From JAFEDN01 sp963697455 (GTDB lineage: Bacteria > Pseudomonadota > Gammaproteobacteria > Coxiellales > Coxiellaceae), in NCBI GenBank assembly GCA_963697455.1, contig CAVOOI010000017.1, positions 62,001 to 126,000 of the forward strand: 64,000 nucleotides of DNA, in the 5' to 3' direction. Under the pieces are notes generated by a model. That model worked only from the letters and a program-made list of their open reading frames with translations. It searched no databases and was not told the DNA's origin. This document shows positions 37,056 to 46,272 of this stretch, one piece after another. Within the stretch, counting starts at the first letter, position 1. The number at the start of each line of letters is the position of its first letter. A program made the position numbers and the translations under genes.

Positions 37056-38485
37056 TTAGCGAATAAAATTTTTAGATATTCTATAACAATGTAAACTGCA
37101 CGGAAATTGCTTAATAACCACCCCGCTTTTTGTTTTTGAATAACCTTCTTTGGTTTTAGTAGAAGCTCCAATATGGTGTAATTCATTTTTTTTACTAAAA
37201 TAAATGAGTCCCTTAAGTTCCTCTGGATTATCAAAATATGCGTCTGACCATTTGATTTCATAAGCCCATTTTAATTTGAAATTATCATCCAAGCCAACAA
37301 TATCCACTTCTCCCCGCTTCCAACGAGCATAATGAATCATTTTCATTTTTTTAGAGTGAAACCATTGACTAAAAATAGCGGTTTCAGCCAACATGCCCAT
37401 AATATTAGAATCAGGATTCTCTCTATTGATTGGAGTGAATAAAGCCGCACGCATGCACGGGTTAATCAAATATACTTTAAATTGCCTTTGTTTCTGAAAA
37501 TGCTTAGCATTATCGTCTACTCTTCGCACTTGAACAATTAAAAAAGCGGCTTCTAAATATTCTAAATACCTTGATAAGGTGGGCTTAGTTACGCCAGAGT
37601 TTTTTGATAATTCATCTAAATTTACTTCATTTCCAGTATTATAAGCTAATACTGTAAATAATCGGTTTAATTCTTGTATATCGCTAATCCCATAAATACT
37701 GGGGAGATCTCTCAATAATACTTTACCTATAATATCTTCACTAACGTATCTTTCAAGATTAACTTGGATTTCTGGCGAAAGCGCTACTTCTGGATATCCA
37801 CCGTAATTAATATAATCAATAAAATTTCGATTGAGCTCATTAATATCGTATGAAAAATATTGAGGATTATTATTTTCTTCCTTAAAAAAAATTAATTTAT
37901 CTTCTACATTTTTTAATCTGAGATATTCTGCAAAAGTCAAAGGAGGCAAAATAAAATCTGTAAAACGGCCAGCGCCAGATTCCTGACTTTTTCTTCTTAA
38001 AGCAGCAGCAGCTGAACCCGAAGCAATAAATTTAACACACCGATGATTGTCAACTAAATTTTTTAGATGTACTTCCCAATTCTTGAGATATTGAATCTCA
38101 TCAAAAAAAACATAAATCTCATCTTCTTTTTGAATTTTTTGGTGATTGATGTAAAGCTCGTACAGCTTCTGCAAGGGCATATTAACAAGAATAGGAGTAT
38201 CTAATGATACAAAAAAAATTCTTTTGGGATTTACACCTGATTTTATTAATTTATAAATTGATTGGTAAAGAATAACCGTTTTACCGACACGACACGACGC
38301 GACGCGGCCCCATCATAATGACAGCTCGATGAATATTAACCTGAGTGATCAAGGAAAAAAAAATCACTAAAATAGTCTCTTAGAGGAAAATTATTGTAAA
38401 TCATTTTTTGAAAGTCAGATCCCTCCCACCAAGGATTTTCTATCTTTAAACGGGCTAGAACATCCTCTTCCGATATATTTAACAT
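37056..38485 (-). pseudogene. ATP-binding DUF4143 protein broken in the Walker A region
   Basis: From ATG 38485 the frame reads MLNISEEDVLARLKIENPWW and then meets an extra base in the T-run at 38363-38355. In the next frame RAVIMMGPRRV is interrupted by four 5-bp units at 38285-38304. Removing two units (10 bp) gives GPRRVGKTVILYQS, the expected Walker A. The rest, from about 38270 to 37056, is open and contains Walker B IYVFFDEIQYL, a DNA-binding helix region (NSGVTKPTLSRYLEYL) and the DUF4143 motif GEVDIVGLD...YEIKWSD. It is a paralogue family of the gene at 724-2100, though not a close copy. Confidence 0.8.
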
Positions 38486-38516
38486 AAAACTCCAATTAAT
38501 TATCTTTGTCCATTAT

Positions 38517-38532
38517 GATAAGTTAACTTATC
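38517..38532. promoter_or_regulatory. Perfect 16-bp palindrome upstream of the second DUF4143 gene
   Basis: GATAAGTTAACTTATC is fully self-complementary and lies 31 bp upstream of ATG 38485. Its place matches that of the iterons of the first DUF4143 gene, although the sequence differs. It is a plausible operator. Confidence 0.5.
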
Positions 38533-38802
38533 TTATTGGTCAATATTAAAATAACATTTTGATTTAAAATAAAAATTATGTGCCCAGTAAGTTTAAACAA
38601 GTGATATGGTTCTATGCTTTCTCTTAAGAGTAGCTGATGCTTTATCAGCCAGTTTATCTATTTCAAGCACTTGATTTTTAAGGAAAATAAAAATAAGAAG
38701 ATAAGTAGCTTACCGATTATCTCCTGCAAAAGTCCCTACGGTAAATTTTTGAACAGTGGCGAATTCTAATTATAAGTGCGACAGTTCTAAGGACAAAAGC
38801 GA

Positions 38803-38889
38803 CTAGTACACGCAAGCTGGTGAAAATAAGTCGCGTTTAAACTCAAGAGTTTTACCTTCAGGTTTTTTTAAAAGCTCAACAATATCCAT
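38803..38889 (-). pseudogene. Remnant of an AlbA_2 (Schlafen-type) ATP-binding regulator
   Basis: Starting at ATG 38889 a 28-residue frame reads MDIVELLKKPEGKTLEFKRD and LFSPACVY before a stop. This matches the N-terminus of AlbA_2-domain transcriptional regulators (ELL..PEGKTLEFKRDLSSP). The rest of the gene is gone. It is the only recognisable coding trace in the 615-bp gap between 38486 and 39101; the remainder, including a segment around 38720-38800, looks like debris of deleted or mobile DNA that I cannot name. Confidence 0.55.
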
Positions 38890-39101
38890 AACTCTGCATT
38901 TTACTCTGAAGAAGCTCTGAATGCTACAGCTTCAGAGTAAATGAGAACCTCTCTCGGCCCAACCCTTTCCAACAGGAGTCCCGGCAAAATTCCGGTACGG
39001 AATGTGGAAAATGATGAGACATTATTAAAGACTTGTAACAGCCGTATGTGATAGACTATTGGCAATATGGTTTGGTTAATTTTCAAATAGGAATCATTTT
39101 T

Positions 39102-39914
39102 ATGAGTAGACACGAAGAAAATACAAGAGAATCTAAAAAGATGGGACAAACATGGTTACTCACAACCGTTCATCCTTCACTAAAACAATTGTCTAAACTA
39201 CCCAACCATGCCTTCATCAGTCTTGTTTTAATACATTTTAACTGGAAGGAATTAGCCATAATTTCTACTGTTTCTAAATCTTTTTCAGAAATATTTAGAG
39301 AGTTTAAAGAAACTGCCGCCGGCCAGCAAAATTTTGAGCAATTTTTAATGTCTGAATTACGTCAGTTCGCCCAAAAACAAAATACCGAATTAAAAGATAT
39401 ACCAATGGAGGAAGCTTTATCAAGAGCTGAACGGGCTGTCGAAATAAAAAGTAGCGCACTCGCTTTAAGGGTTCGAAGCAGACAATCCAATATTTACGAG
39501 AGGGCTGCCCACCTATTAGCAGCAATGGGTGGGAACATGGATTTTTCCGAAATACCCACTTTATCTCCTTGTTATGTTAATATTTTGCGTATCCTATTCA
39601 TTTTAATGTTTTCCGCTGCTGTTCTTAATTTATATCGCAGTGTCAGCTCGGACCAAAACGATGATACGATTTCTCTAGAGATACTCTCCGCACTAATAGC
39701 GGGAGTGACAGGGTCTACATTATTAGTCGATATCCGTCAGTCCCTTCATAACTGTTCTCAGCAAAGAGAAGTGAATGAGGAGAAATCACAAGTTTCGTTT
39801 TTACGAAATATGCACTCCAGTATTTATTCAAGCAGGAATTATTCATCCATCAATAATGAAAACAAGACTCCAGAAGTGACTTCCCATTATGTACTATTAG
39901 GGAATGGGTATTGA
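39102..39914 (+). CDS. F-box-domain protein with a C-terminal membrane hairpin (effector candidate)
   Basis: 270 aa from ATG 39102 (AGGAAT 8-9 bases upstream); an in-frame upstream start at 39048 is less likely. Residues 31-69 match an F-box: SKLPNHAFISLVLIHF, then WKELAIISTVSKSFSEIF, with the L-P at the start, the L..hF..+-L pattern and the S.VSK.F core. A Glu/Ala-rich helical region follows (70-140). Two hydrophobic stretches (about 159-178 and 190-211) flank a short polar loop, and the tail is Ser/Asn-rich. F-box proteins recruit substrates to host SCF ubiquitin ligases through Skp1, and bacteria use them almost only as secreted effectors. Secretion here is inferred. The stop overlaps psd by 18 bp. 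Confidence 0.7.
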   Translation: MSRHEENTRESKKMGQTWLLTTVHPSLKQLSKLPNHAFISLVLIHFNWKELAIISTVSKSFSEIFREFKETAAGQQNFEQFLMSELRQFAQKQNTELKDIPMEEALSRAERAVEIKSSALALRVRSRQSNIYERAAHLLAAMGGNMDFSEIPTLSPCYVNILRILFILMFSAAVLNLYRSVSSDQNDDTISLEILSALIAGVTGSTLLVDIRQSLHNCSQQREVNEEKSQVSFLRNMHSSIYSSRNYSSINNENKTPEVTSHYVLLGNGY

Positions 39915-40760
39915 TAGCGTGTGAACAAGATCTGAGAGCGAGCCAATGACCTCACCCATCCGCACACTGTCACCAGCGTGCAGCTCATTTCGCCACTGCA
40001 CCCGCTGCTTACTGAATAGAACGATTACGGTAGAACCCCATTGAAAATAGCCGGCTTCGTCACCGCATTGCAAGACAACTGAGGATTCGGGATACGTCTT
40101 GCTTAGCGGTTCGCCCCGCGCTGGGACGACTTGACCATGCCACTTAGCGACTACACTTCCCACTAGCATAGCGCCGACAAAAATCAGCGCCATAGAACCG
40201 GCCGCGGTTTCAAATAAACAGATTACCCGTTCATTGTGGGCAAATAATTGCGGAATTCCTTGAACTGAGGCGGCATTTACCGAAAATAATTTTCCGGGCA
40301 CATGAATCATTTGGCGCAGCACCCCAGTGATAGGCATATGCACGCGATGGTAATCTTTTGGCGCTAAATAAATAGTGCAAAATTCTCCATCCGTAAATTG
40401 CTGCGCTATTTCAGGATTTTTACCTAACAAATCGTTTAATTCGTAATAACGGTTTTTTGCTTGCAGTAACCGTCCGGCCGAAATCCTGCCAAGCTCACTG
40501 ATGGTTCCATCCACAGGGCAAGCAATAGCATCCTGCGAAACTGGCCGCGCGCTCGGTTTTAATTGGCGGATAAAAAAATCGTTAAATGAAGGGAATTGAT
40601 GGATGTCATTAATCAAAGATTCGGACAAATCGACCTTAAAATAGCTAATAAAACTGCGAATGGCCCAGTTTTTTAAAAACCGGCATCGGCAATGCGCTAA
40701 GTAACCTAATAGCCTAGATAATAAATGTTTCGGTAAAATTTGTTGCATAAAGATAAACAT
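39897..40760 (-). CDS. psd: Phosphatidylserine decarboxylase proenzyme
   Basis: 287 aa; M5 (40748) is an alternative start. PSD makes phosphatidylethanolamine at the inner membrane. The self-cleavage site is the GST in YFQWGSTVIVLF, whose Ser becomes the pyruvoyl group; the common form is LGST, so a Trp replaces Leu here. AVPVDGTISELG-like (CPVDGTISELG), APKDYHRVHMPITG and FSVNAASVQGIP are conserved family stretches. Confidence 0.95.
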   Translation of the reverse strand: MFIFMQQILPKHLLSRLLGYLAHCRCRFLKNWAIRSFISYFKVDLSESLINDIHQFPSFNDFFIRQLKPSARPVSQDAIACPVDGTISELGRISAGRLLQAKNRYYELNDLLGKNPEIAQQFTDGEFCTIYLAPKDYHRVHMPITGVLRQMIHVPGKLFSVNAASVQGIPQLFAHNERVICLFETAAGSMALIFVGAMLVGSVVAKWHGQVVPARGEPLSKTYPESSVVLQCGDEAGYFQWGSTVIVLFSKQRVQWRNELHAGDSVRMGEVIGSLSDLVHTLSIPIP

Positions 40761-40808
40761 ACGGCCACTAGTATATCATTTTATGGCTCTATTTTGCTAC
40801 AATAACCC

Positions 40809-41918
40809 ATGGAAATATATTTAGTAGGCGGTGCGGTGCGTGATGCTTTGTTAGGCTTACCCGTGACCGAGCGCGACTGGGTAGTGGTGGGTTCAACCCC
40901 TGAAGAAATGCTGCAACGGGGATTTCAGCCGGTCGGTAAAGATTTCCCCGTATTTTTACATCCTCAAACCCATGAAGAATATGCGCTGGCGCGTACTGAA
41001 CGTAAAACTGGCAAAGGTTATAAAGGCTTTACCTTTCATAGCACGCCGGATGTTAGCTTAGTCGCTGATTTGGAACGCCGTGATTTAACTATCAACGCCA
41101 TTGCCCAAACCCCTGAAGGTCAATTAATTGATCCGTATGGAGGCCAGGTTGATTTAAAAAATCGTGTCCTCCGCCACGTCTCACTCGCTTTTCAAGAAGA
41201 TCCGGTTAGAATTTTACGCGTAGCGCGGTTTGCGGCGCGGTTTGCTGATTTCCACATCCACGCTGACACCTACGAATTGATGCGGCGAATGACGGATAAC
41301 GGGGAAGTGAACGCTTTAGTCCCGGAACGAGTCTGGCAAGAATTTTGCCGTGCTTTAGAAACTGCTGCCCCCGAGCGATTCTTAACAGTTCTACAAGAAT
41401 GTCGTGCTTTACCGGTTTTATTTCCGGAAATCAAACTGACTGAGGCAACGCTAGCAGCGCTAAAAAACGCAACCCAGAAAACTTCGTTAGGAACGGTACG
41501 CTTTGCCGCCGCGATGCACGAACTAGATGACCAGCACCTTATGAATTTATGTCAACGCTATCGCGTGCCAAAAGAATATGCTGATCTCGCTATTCTGACT
41601 GCCCGATGGCAGCATTTTTATTGTAATATTAAATCGACCTCAACCGCTGCAGAAATTTTAAACTTATTGAAAGCAGCGGATGCTCGCCGCAGACCGGAAC
41701 GATTTCAACAATTTCTGTTAGCTTGCGACGCCGCCACTGATTTTAAGCATGAAGCTACGGGAAAATTTTTACAAACCTGCCTGGGTGAATTATTATTAAT
41801 CGATATTCAACCTTTACAAATGCAGGGATTAAAAGGCAATGACTTCGCTCAGGCGCTAGAACAGCTGCAACTTGCCGTTGTTAGTCAGATCTGTCAGCGT
41901 TCTCATACCCCAAGATAA
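40809..41918 (+). CDS. cca: tRNA nucleotidyltransferase (CCA-adding enzyme)
   Basis: 369 aa. YLVGGAVRDALLGLPVTERDWVVVG is the class II nucleotidyltransferase signature with the DxD-like carboxylates; RRDLTINAIA and DPVRILRVARFAARF follow. It adds or repairs the 3' CCA of tRNAs. E. coli Cca has about 412 aa with an HD phosphohydrolase domain; this version is shorter and only AAMHELDD remains of that region, so it probably lacks phosphodiesterase activity, as in several other gammaproteobacteria. Confidence 0.93.
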   Translation: MEIYLVGGAVRDALLGLPVTERDWVVVGSTPEEMLQRGFQPVGKDFPVFLHPQTHEEYALARTERKTGKGYKGFTFHSTPDVSLVADLERRDLTINAIAQTPEGQLIDPYGGQVDLKNRVLRHVSLAFQEDPVRILRVARFAARFADFHIHADTYELMRRMTDNGEVNALVPERVWQEFCRALETAAPERFLTVLQECRALPVLFPEIKLTEATLAALKNATQKTSLGTVRFAAAMHELDDQHLMNLCQRYRVPKEYADLAILTARWQHFYCNIKSTSTAAEILNLLKAADARRRPERFQQFLLACDAATDFKHEATGKFLQTCLGELLLIDIQPLQMQGLKGNDFAQALEQLQLAVVSQICQRSHTPR

Positions 41919-41962
41919 CCTTAAATTTTTCCCAAGGGGACACCCTTAACTTATAGGCGCCA

Positions 41963-42742
41963 TTATATAGAACATGCGTTGATAGAAGTGATCAACTCTA
42001 AAACAGACCGCGAATTAGTTTTCTCTTTAAGGGCCTGAACATGGAATTCCACTGTCCGATTGGAAATTTTTAGTTCACGAGCAATTGTTTTAGCAGATTT
42101 TCCCAAGAATAAATAACGTAGACATTGAGTTTGGCGTGAGGTGAGTGATATTTTCTTTCCATTTTTAATCGTGATAAAGTTCTCGTTATCGCTATCTTTC
42201 AGAATTGAACAAGCTGGTTTACGAGAGATCAGCCGGCAATTCTCTTCTAATATAGTCAGCAGATCATTTTCAACTTGAGATTTGATATTAAAATCCACAC
42301 CACTCTTTACCTCTAACCGCCATTGAATTTGCGAAATAGCTTCAGCCACACCAGCAATGGCAATATGATCTCCGACATCATTAAACAAATTATAATAAAT
42401 ATCCTTAATACATACTATTTCTCCATCAGGACGAAAAACTTTATAAAAAGCGATTTTTTTACATAGATTATCTTCAGTAACAGCTCGATTCCTAGTTAAA
42501 GATTGAACGAATTCATTGGAATCTCTCCCTATTAAAGCTTTATAAAAAGTCAATGGATTTGTGTATAAGGATTCACACGTTCGGTTCCATACGGTTTCAT
42601 AAGATGGGCTTAAAAACAATTGTTGTTTTAAATCAGGGTCACGAATCCAAAAGACCTTATGATCGTTAATATTTAAATGACTAAAAAGACTGTTTAAAAA
42701 TTGAGGACAAAAATTTGTCCATAAATTTTTTGCATTAATCAT
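41963..42742 (-). CDS. PAS-LuxR transcriptional regulator
   Basis: 259 aa. Residues 25-145 have the features of a PAS fold (VFWIRDPDLKQQLFLSPSYE, FYKVFRPDGEIVCIKDIYYN). Residues 195-255 form a LuxR-type helix-turn-helix (LTSRQTQCLRYLFLGKSAK, then KISNRTVEFHVQALKEK). No phosphoacceptor receiver domain is present, so it probably senses a ligand or redox state directly. Similar LuxR regulators are numerous in Legionella. It is divergent from the 928-aa gene, with a 228-bp shared upstream region. Confidence 0.8.
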   Translation of the reverse strand: MINAKNLWTNFCPQFLNSLFSHLNINDHKVFWIRDPDLKQQLFLSPSYETVWNRTCESLYTNPLTFYKALIGRDSNEFVQSLTRNRAVTEDNLCKKIAFYKVFRPDGEIVCIKDIYYNLFNDVGDHIAIAGVAEAISQIQWRLEVKSGVDFNIKSQVENDLLTILEENCRLISRKPACSILKDSDNENFITIKNGKKISLTSRQTQCLRYLFLGKSAKTIARELKISNRTVEFHVQALKEKTNSRSVLELITSINACSI

Positions 42743-42970
42743 CCTTGATTCCTCGCAATATTCAGTGAGATATAGCGTATTGTATCAAAATCCATATGAA
42801 AAATACTCGAATAATAAAATTTTTTTCAAAAACCTCGTAATTTTACTAGTTACTTTTTTATAAATCTAGTTTTAACATTAAACTGAGCTAAAAATCTAGT
42901 AACCAATAATAGATTTTTAAGAGAAATATAATTTTTAAAAGGAAATCAACATAATCACTATGAGGCTTAT
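42743..42970. promoter_or_regulatory. Divergent intergenic region with CTAGT repeats
   Basis: This very AT-rich region between the PAS-LuxR gene and the 928-aa gene carries repeated related words: TACTAGTTAC near 42850, TCTAGTTTTAAC near 42867, and TCTAGTAACC near 42895, the last being close to an inverted copy of the first. These could be regulator sites. The 928-aa gene has GAGG 5 bases before its ATG, overlapping a 4-codon leader frame (ATG 42961 to TGA). Confidence 0.35.
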
Positions 42971-45757
42971 ATGAAAGATGATATTAAGGAAGATTTACAA
43001 ATTGTGTCCAATGTAGGTTCTAAGTTTATTTTTATTTTAAAAGAAGTGGTACAGTGGTATTTAGATAAATACCAGAAAAATTTAAAAAAAATTAATAATC
43101 ATTGGTTAGATGCCAATTCTGAACAAAAATATCTAAAACCTTCTAATTTTTACGATGAGAAAGAATGTAAAATTCTAAAAGATTATGTATTTAGCATAGA
43201 AATAGAAATTCGTCAATCGGGTTCGGAGCATCATCGAAATTTCAGAGCAAGAATAGAAGCTGCACGTAATACCCTTATACGATTTTCGAAAGAACGTGTT
43301 ACAAATACCTTCTTCTTTAAAAGTTTTAAAGGAATAGATGCAATTGCAGCAGCTATCAATTTTATCATTGATCAACTAAAAGACTGCTCAGAATATGATG
43401 CTTCTAATTATTGTTTGCAAAAATCATATTTAACTGTAATAAAAGAATTTTTACGAAAAGTACTTACCGATGAAGGAATTCACGTGACATCAAAGGACAA
43501 ACGTATTCATAAAGAATCTGTTTCAACAATTTTTACAAGAAATATCAATGATGCATTAGCATCCTTAGAACTGATGAACAAAAATAAGAGTTTTTCTGAC
43601 AAAGCACAAGAAATTGCAAGCAGAAGCGATAAAATCATACGTAATGGATTACGTCTCGTCATAGGTATTTTGCAGCCTATGCCTACTCTTATATCCGGAT
43701 ATCCACATGATTATATTACATTGATGGATATTGAAAATTTACAAGAAGGCATAATTGTAAGTACCGTAGGAGGAGAGAAGGGAATAGCGCTGAGTGATAA
43801 TCCATTTATAGACGAAATTAAAGCCATTGCCAAATTATTTAATCAAGAATCCAGTTCAATAATTACCTATTTAGATCATGAAAAATTAATGAAAAAGATT
43901 ACTCTATCAAACATTAAAAAATTAAAAAATCTCTACAAAACAAAAAAATTTATTACCCCTATTTTTGCTCCTTTTGTTTTATTCAAAAAAACTCTCCATA
44001 GCAATCAAAGTTCAATATATACGTTGACTGACGTCCATAAACTTAAAAAAGAATATAATGAATTGCAATTATTTTCCAAAAAAGAAAGCTTACCGAAAAA
44101 ATTAAAACCAAATACTATATATCTAGTTAAGACAAATTTGCAAAAAACAACAAATAACAGAACTGAAATGACCCTCTATTATGGGACTGAATCTGTCAAG
44201 AAAGAACATAAAATTAATATCAACTCGGATGAATGGAAAAAGGTTAGATCTCTTCCATTTCCGGAGGAAGAAGACAAAAAAATCATTAAAAAGAAGGAAC
44301 ATATTAAACAGATCGTAGACACGTTTCAATTGGACGTTTCTATAGAGCAAAGATTATACCAGGTTGGGGTATTAATAAATTTATTAGGCGCATTACTATA
44401 TTTAAGAGAAATTTCTGATGAAGCCGCAAAATATTCTAAAAGTCGCGGTGATGTTGTTTTATATACTGAAAATAGTAACAAGATATTATTTGATGCTTTC
44501 AGAGCATTGAGTACTAAGATTAAAAATTTTTACCAGGATATTATACCCTTATTAGAACATATTTTAATACTGAAAAAGCGTATTTTAACACCTCCATATT
44601 CTGACTATATAAATTTTTACACCGCAAAAGTAAAAGTAATATATGAGATTGATGAAGGTGAGGATTCCTTATTCTGTGATATCAGAAAGCTATCTTCTCC
44701 ACCTAAAGGGAGCATTGAAGAGGAAGCCAAACGAAATGAGCAACGTCTAAGAGAAACACTAAGGAAAATGAACGATACATATGGCCTAGAATTGAATGCT
44801 ACATGTATTGATACATTCGGTGAAAATTCAGATAGATTAATATTCGAAACAAAGGATCATTACTTTTGTCATGATGGAGATTCTAAAGCTAACAACAATA
44901 ATCTAAGAACTTTTAATAATTTGCCTCCTCTATCGATCTATTCTCCAACAATAACAACTACAAAAGAAGATAAATATTCTAATAATGAAAGAGACTATGA
45001 CCATGATGAGACTTCCATTGAATTACATTCCCCAAGACCTGTAATCAAAATTCCAAAAGACCCAGTTAAAAAACTAATAACTGACATCAAGAATGGGAAA
45101 ATCAATGTGGACCATTTAGCTGATGAAATCAAAAAATATAAAGATAAACCAGAGTTTTTTCGATCTAAATATATCTTCCAACTAGGATTTATAATTTTTA
45201 GTCTGACAAATAAAGAAACAGTGAAAGTTATTTTCCCTCATAATATTTTTGATATTATTGAAGGAATAAAAGAGGAAAAAGCCTTCTTCTTAAATTGTAA
45301 GCAATGGCCTAATTTTAATTTGTATGTGCGTAGTGTTGATGGAGTGCTGCAAAGCTGGAAAGATTGTGAGGATATGTCGGCTCAAATGATTTTGAGAGTT
45401 AAAGATAACAAATATTTTACTATACATCCAAAACAATGGCCTGAATATTATATTCAAATAACAAACCTATTTTATGGACGGGTCATGTGTTATTCCCCAA
45501 AAGATCCAGGATCCGCAGGTCACTTTAAATTGACATACCATGATAATTCTTATTTTAAGATATCCGCAAAAGCTTACCCTAATAATTTTATATATATTAG
45601 TAGTGGCCCCTTAGGTATTGTTCGCAGTCAAAAAAACAATTCTCTAAATAGTGACAATGCATTAATAAGGTTCTCAATATTTAACAGCAAAATATCAAGA
45701 TCACCAAACTCAGCCACGAAACAGGATTATTTAGACAAGAGGCGTTGCTGTTTTTAA
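42971..45757 (+). CDS. Large orphan protein with C-terminal beta-trefoil-like domain (effector candidate)
   Basis: 928 aa, AT-rich codons, no signal peptide. Residues 1-480 are predicted mostly helical and Lys-rich, with no family that I recognise; the middle (about 630-720) is Asn/Asp/Ser-rich and probably disordered. From about residue 765 three units spaced 43-46 residues share a pattern of aromatic-Pro and alternating hydrophobics: CKQWPNFNLYVRSVDGVLQS, HPKQWPEYYIQITNLFYGRV, SAKAYPNNFIYISSGPLGIV. Three repeats of this length suggest a beta-trefoil, the fold of many lectins and fascins. It is a single gene, divergent from the PAS-LuxR regulator. A secreted glycan-binding effector is a reasonable inference; function unknown. 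Confidence 0.6.
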   Translation: MKDDIKEDLQIVSNVGSKFIFILKEVVQWYLDKYQKNLKKINNHWLDANSEQKYLKPSNFYDEKECKILKDYVFSIEIEIRQSGSEHHRNFRARIEAARNTLIRFSKERVTNTFFFKSFKGIDAIAAAINFIIDQLKDCSEYDASNYCLQKSYLTVIKEFLRKVLTDEGIHVTSKDKRIHKESVSTIFTRNINDALASLELMNKNKSFSDKAQEIASRSDKIIRNGLRLVIGILQPMPTLISGYPHDYITLMDIENLQEGIIVSTVGGEKGIALSDNPFIDEIKAIAKLFNQESSSIITYLDHEKLMKKITLSNIKKLKNLYKTKKFITPIFAPFVLFKKTLHSNQSSIYTLTDVHKLKKEYNELQLFSKKESLPKKLKPNTIYLVKTNLQKTTNNRTEMTLYYGTESVKKEHKININSDEWKKVRSLPFPEEEDKKIIKKKEHIKQIVDTFQLDVSIEQRLYQVGVLINLLGALLYLREISDEAAKYSKSRGDVVLYTENSNKILFDAFRALSTKIKNFYQDIIPLLEHILILKKRILTPPYSDYINFYTAKVKVIYEIDEGEDSLFCDIRKLSSPPKGSIEEEAKRNEQRLRETLRKMNDTYGLELNATCIDTFGENSDRLIFETKDHYFCHDGDSKANNNNLRTFNNLPPLSIYSPTITTTKEDKYSNNERDYDHDETSIELHSPRPVIKIPKDPVKKLITDIKNGKINVDHLADEIKKYKDKPEFFRSKYIFQLGFIIFSLTNKETVKVIFPHNIFDIIEGIKEEKAFFLNCKQWPNFNLYVRSVDGVLQSWKDCEDMSAQMILRVKDNKYFTIHPKQWPEYYIQITNLFYGRVMCYSPKDPGSAGHFKLTYHDNSYFKISAKAYPNNFIYISSGPLGIVRSQKNNSLNSDNALIRFSIFNSKISRSPNSATKQDYLDKRRCCF

Positions 45758-45780
45758 CAAAAACTTAATAGCGATCAGCA

Positions 45781-46272
45781 CTACGACCCGCGGCGCCATT
45801 GGGTTTCGGCGCTGTGTTCGGCGCCATTAAATACTTTGATGGTTATTTCGCTGATTTGATAATGATGGATAAATTCTTGCTCCAAGGTTAGCTGGTCGAT
45901 AAACCAATGGGATAACTCCTCAATAGTAATGTTAGCGAGCGCTAATGGCATGACGTCTTCTTTTAAAAATAACATATGTTTTTTGTTAAAAGTTATCCGG
46001 TAATGTTCACCTTCCTCGACAATTTGCAAATACGGAGATTGCATCGGCAGCAGAAAGTGCGTATGGATTTTACGGCATAATTGCGCTAATTTATTGCGAA
46101 ATACTGCGTAGTCAAAAGTAATTCCCGGCTCACCTAAAGGCGCAGTAATCGCAGCTTCGAGACAATAATTATGGCCGTGTAAATGCTCCCGGTCTGTCGC
46201 GGAAAAAATCGTAAAATGCGCTGCGGAAAAACTCAGAGTTCCGCCGTAAAATTTTAAGGTTGCCAATTTCAT
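45781..46272 (-). CDS. queD: 6-carboxytetrahydropterin synthase QueD
   Basis: 163 aa. The zinc-binding histidines are in FSAAHFTIF and HLHGHNYCLEA, and a catalytic-type His/Glu pair appears in the C-terminal part (SEITIKVFNGAEHSAETQW). QueD converts dihydroneopterin triphosphate to 6-carboxytetrahydropterin, the substrate of QueE (7137-7778). It is longer than the E. coli enzyme (121 aa). Its start overlaps the stop of the midA-like gene by one base, in the order folB-midA-queD. Confidence 0.88.
   Translation of the reverse strand: MKLATLKFYGGTLSFSAAHFTIFSATDREHLHGHNYCLEAAITAPLGEPGITFDYAVFRNKLAQLCRKIHTHFLLPMQSPYLQIVEEGEHYRITFNKKHMLFLKEDVMPLALANITIEELSHWFIDQLTLEQEFIHHYQISEITIKVFNGAEHSAETQWRRGS

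Noticed and set aside
38542..38561. A further PmrA-like 9-2-9 repeat (minus strand) upstream of the broken DUF4143 gene
   Set aside because: One half-site matches 8 of 9 but the other only 6 of 9, which is expected by chance in such AT-rich DNA.
42840..42900. PmrA box upstream of the 928-aa gene
   Set aside because: A single TTTAACATT is present but no second half-site at the required spacing on either side.
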